Shown here: in pieces, positions 7,211 to 9,217 of the stretch
Numbering within the stretch: the first letter of the stretch is position 1
Layout of the letters: the number at the start of each line of letters is the position of its first letter
From: an uncultured Macromonas sp.
Lineage (GTDB): Bacteria; Pseudomonadota; Gammaproteobacteria; Burkholderiales; Burkholderiaceae
Direction of reading: 5' to 3'
NCBI GenBank assembly: GCA_946481585.1
Contig: CAMLOF010000103.1
Span: forward strand, 1 to 9,217
DNA: 9,217 nt
Notes under the pieces: model-generated
The model's input: only the letters and a program-made list of their open reading frames with translations
Databases searched by the model: none
What the model was told of the DNA's origin: nothing
Position numbers and translations under genes: made by a program

Positions 7211-8332
7211 TCAGAAATCGGCCCTGCCAGGTGGCCGGGCGCGCAGGCGCAGATCAGGCCCCACAGCAGTGGCTTCCATAAAGTCGAAGGCCAGGCCCTG
7301 CGTCAGTTCGGCGAATGGCCCGATGTTGGCCAGACCCGCTCCCGGCCCCAGCAGCTTGGGTGCCAGGTAGAGCAGCAGTTCGTCCACCAGCCCCTCGCGC
7401 AGGAAGGAACCGTTGAGCTTGTGGCCCGCTTCCACGTGCAGTTCGTTCACTTCGCGGCGGGCCAGGTCGCGCAGCATGGCGGGCAGGTCCACTTTGGCGG
7501 CGGCGCCTGGCGGCAGCCCAGGGGGCGTGCAGTCCACCACGGTCACGCCTTTTGCGGCCAGTGCGTCACGCTTGGCGGCGCTGGCCTGCGGGTTGGCGGT
7601 GGTGTAGACCAGCACCCGGCCGGGCGGCTGCACGATGCGGGCCGCCGGGTCCAACTCCAGCCGGGAGTCCACCACCACGCGAAGCGGTTGCACGTGGGTG
7701 TCGCCCAGGCGCACGTCCAGGCGGGGGTCGTCTTCCTGCACCGTGCCTATGCCGGTGAGGATGGCCCCAGCCCGCTTGCGCCAGGCGTGGCCGTCGGCAC
7801 GTGCCTCGGGGCCGGTGATCCACTGGCTGACGCCGTTGTGCAACGCGGTGGTGCCGTCGAGCGAGGCCGCAATCTTCATGCGCACCCACGGCAGGCCGCG
7901 CACCATGCGGCTGATGAAACCGATGTTGAGTTCCCGCGCGGCGATGGCGTCCGGGTCGTTGGGGGGCAGCAGTTCCACGGCGATGCCTGCTGTGCGCAGA
8001 CGCTCCAGCCCTTGGCCTGCTACCAGTGGATTCGGGTCGCGCAGGGCCACGATCACGCGGCCCACACCGGCGGCCACCAATGAGTCGCAGCAGGGTGGGG
8101 TGCGGCCGTGGTGGCTGCAGGGTTCCAGCGTCACCCACACCGTGGCGCCGGTCAGGTCGGCATCAGCGGCCTGGGCCGCGCGCAGGGCCATCACCTCGGC
8201 GTGCGGCCCGCCTGCCTGCTGGGTGTGGCCGTCAAACACTTGTCCAGACTGCGTCAGGATGCGGCAGGCCACGCGCGGGTTGGGGTCGGAAAGGCCGATG
8301 GCGTTTTCCGCCAGCAGGACCAGGTCTTTCAT
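7211..8332 (-). CDS. ribD: Bifunctional diaminohydroxyphosphoribosylaminopyrimidine deaminase / 5-amino-6-(5-phosphoribosylamino)uracil reductase
   Basis: RibD carries out the second and third steps from GTP in riboflavin synthesis: zinc-dependent deamination, then NADPH-dependent reduction of the ribosyl chain. The 373 residues are a normal length (E. coli 367). The deaminase domain (about 1-145) has the zinc site His44-Ala-Glu46 and PCSHHGRTPPC at 71-81 (Cys72, Cys81). The reductase domain (about 148-365) has KIAASLDGTTAL, QWITGPEARADGHAWR, ILTGIGTVQEDDPRL, HVEAGHKLNGSFL and VDELLLYLAPKLLG. The start is ATG 8332: no ATG, GTG or TTG lies in frame between it and the upstream stop at 8402-8404. 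The N-terminus is about six residues shorter than in E. coli, and VACRI replaces the usual VGCVI. This is the promoter-proximal gene of the run. Confidence 0.95.
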   Translation of the reverse strand: MKDLVLLAENAIGLSDPNPRVACRILTQSGQVFDGHTQQAGGPHAEVMALRAAQAADADLTGATVWVTLEPCSHHGRTPPCCDSLVAAGVGRVIVALRDPNPLVAGQGLERLRTAGIAVELLPPNDPDAIAARELNIGFISRMVRGLPWVRMKIAASLDGTTALHNGVSQWITGPEARADGHAWRKRAGAILTGIGTVQEDDPRLDVRLGDTHVQPLRVVVDSRLELDPAARIVQPPGRVLVYTTANPQASAAKRDALAAKGVTVVDCTPPGLPPGAAAKVDLPAMLRDLARREVNELHVEAGHKLNGSFLREGLVDELLLYLAPKLLGPGAGLANIGPFAELTQGLAFDFMEATAVGPDLRLRARPPGRADF

Positions 8333-8361
8333 CTGGGGTGTTGCTTCGCTGATAGGGGAGG

Positions 8362-8389
8362 TGGAGGATACAAGGGAAAAGGTTATAAA
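8362..8389 (+). promoter_or_regulatory. Possible promoter of the sensor kinase gene, sharing its -10 region with the opposite-strand promoter
   Basis: TATAAA at 8384-8389 overlaps the reverse-strand -10 because TTATAA (8383-8388) is self-complementary. The best -35 candidate is TGGAGG (8362-8367), only 3 of 6 to consensus, with a 16-bp spacer. A start near 8396 would leave about 25 nt before the ATG. This is a weaker prediction than the promoter on the other strand. Confidence 0.35.
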
Positions 8390-8410
8390 CGCGGCATCCC
8401 GTCATGTCCA
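8382..8410 (-). promoter_or_regulatory. Probable sigma70 promoter of the ribD-tolA gene run
   Basis: On the - strand, TGGACA (8410-8405, 5 of 6 to TTGACA) and TATAAC (8387-8382, 5 of 6 to TATAAT) are separated by exactly 17 bp. Transcription would start near 8375, giving a leader of about 43 nt to the ribD ATG. The whole ribD/kinase intergenic region is 88 bp (8333-8420), too short for a normal FMN riboswitch. This is a motif match only, but both hexamers and the spacing are good for a GC-rich genome. Confidence 0.6.
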
Positions 8411-8420
8411 CCGGTGTGCC

Positions 8421-9217
8421 ATGAGTTCCCCTCTGATGCCCGCGCTGCCCGACTTCCGCAACCTTGGTGTGGTGTTGCGCGTGGTCGTGCTTGCTGAATT
8501 GATCCGGCTGGGGGTCATCCTGGCCACGGAGCCGGGTTGGGTCAGCGCAGCGAGCGACTTCTTTTTGCAAGGCGTGTTGTTTGAACCGGTGCTGCTTTCT
8601 GCGGTGGCGGTGTTGTTTGCCTTCTCCCCCTGGCTTCGTCGCCAGCCCTACTTGCAGGGCGTGTTGTGGGTGTTGCTCACGGCGGTGCTGTTGGCCCTGG
8701 CCTGGAGGGAAGCCCTGGGCTGGGCACTTTCCTCCCCCATGGGGGACCCGTTTCGCGCTGCCTGGGTGGCGTTTGCCACGGCGAGCGCAGTGCTGTTCTA
8801 TTTCAACTGGCGCCACCACCGCCTGTCGCCCGCGTGGGCGGAGTCAAGGTTGATGGCCTTGCAGGCGCGCATCCAGCCGCATTTTCTGTTCAACAGCCTC
8901 AACAGCGTGCTCTCTCTGGTGCGTGACGAGCCACGCCGCGCAGAAGAGATGCTGCACGACCTTTCCGACCTGTTGCGCGCCTTGCTGGCCGACAGCCGGT
9001 CACTGGTGCCCCTGCAGCATGAACTGGCCGTGGCGCAAGCCTACGTGGCGGTGGAGGGCGTGCGCTTTGGGCCAAGGCTGCGGGTGCGCTGGCTGTGCGA
9101 CGCGGCTCCTGGCGACGCTCTGGTGCCGCCATTGCTGCTGCAGCCTCTGGTGGAAAACGCGGTGCGCCACGGGGTGGAGCCCTGTGTCGAAGGGGCCGAA
9201 ATCACTGTGGAGGCCTA
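8421..9217 (+). CDS. Membrane sensor histidine kinase of the LytS/AlgZ (His_kinase, PF06580) type, N-terminal part (3' end outside window)
   Basis: The frame is open from ATG 8421 through the right edge (265 codons visible). Hydrophobic helices at about 17-36, 52-70, 79-98 and 112-130 form a compact membrane sensor region without an obvious large periplasmic domain. The kinase core follows: ALQARIQPHFLFNSLNSV at 146-163 holds the probable phospho-acceptor His154, and PPLLLQPLVENAVRHGVEP at 236-254 is the N-box with Asn246. The ATP-binding G-box lies beyond the edge. Kinases of this family usually pair with a LytTR-domain regulator (AlgZ-AlgR, LytS-LytR), so one may follow downstream; that is inference. 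The ATG at 8421 is the first in-frame start and has no clear Shine-Dalgarno; Met6 (8436) is an alternative. The signal sensed cannot be read from sequence. Confidence 0.9.
   Translation, partial: MSSPLMPALPDFRNLGVVLRVVVLAELIRLGVILATEPGWVSAASDFFLQGVLFEPVLLSAVAVLFAFSPWLRRQPYLQGVLWVLLTAVLLALAWREALGWALSSPMGDPFRAAWVAFATASAVLFYFNWRHHRLSPAWAESRLMALQARIQPHFLFNSLNSVLSLVRDEPRRAEEMLHDLSDLLRALLADSRSLVPLQHELAVAQAYVAVEGVRFGPRLRVRWLCDAAPGDALVPPLLLQPLVENAVRHGVEPCVEGAEITVEA

Noticed and set aside
7070..8083. A 337-codon + frame opposite ribD
   Set aside because: It is antisense to the well-supported ribD reductase and deaminase domains and has a His/Gly/Gln-rich product without motifs.
8232..8819. A 195-codon - frame crossing the ribD promoter and the kinase 5' region
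   Set aside because: It overlaps ribD in another frame and runs antisense to the kinase. Its product is Gln/His/Arg-rich with no recognisable domain.

Overview
The window is ordinary, densely coding, high-GC chromosome from a betaproteobacterium. The protein sequences and gene order suggest Burkholderiales, probably Comamonadaceae (Acidovorax/Hydrogenophaga-like). That placement is inferred from family resemblance only. There are no RNA genes, insertion sequences, CRISPR arrays or phage genes, and no stretch over 300 bases lacks a gene.

Layout: (1) Positions 1-1859, + strand: the C-terminal part of dnaE (DNA polymerase III alpha), cut by the left edge. (2) Positions 8332 down to 1865, - strand: nine tightly packed genes in transcription order ribD, ribE, ribBX (usually annotated ribBA), ribH, nusB, ybgC, tolQ, tolR, tolA. 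Five junctions overlap by 4 bp or have a 2-bp gap; the others are 22, 24 and 52 bp. They probably form one operon of about 6.5 kb from a sigma70-like promoter at 8382-8410. (3) Positions 8421-9217, + strand: the start of a LytS/AlgZ-type membrane sensor histidine kinase, running off the right edge and divergent from ribD.

How the genes fit together: RibD, the RibB half of RibBX, RibH and RibE cover riboflavin synthesis except the GTP cyclohydrolase II step and the pathway phosphatase. The C-terminal GTP cyclohydrolase II-like domain of the ribBA-type gene has lost all three zinc cysteines and its catalytic loops, so it matches the RibBX variant. An authentic ribA should exist elsewhere in the genome. 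NusB is the antitermination factor commonly found next to ribH. YbgC, TolQ, TolR and TolA belong to the Tol-Pal envelope system; tolB and pal are not here, because tolA meets dnaE tail to tail with only 5 bp between the stop codons.

I did not find an undescribed biological system. The points most worth a second look are the degenerate RibBX domain, the coupling of riboflavin, nusB and tol genes in one run, the probable shared -10 element in the divergent promoter region, the palindrome formed by the two converging stop codons, and the TonB-like proline-rich segment in TolA.
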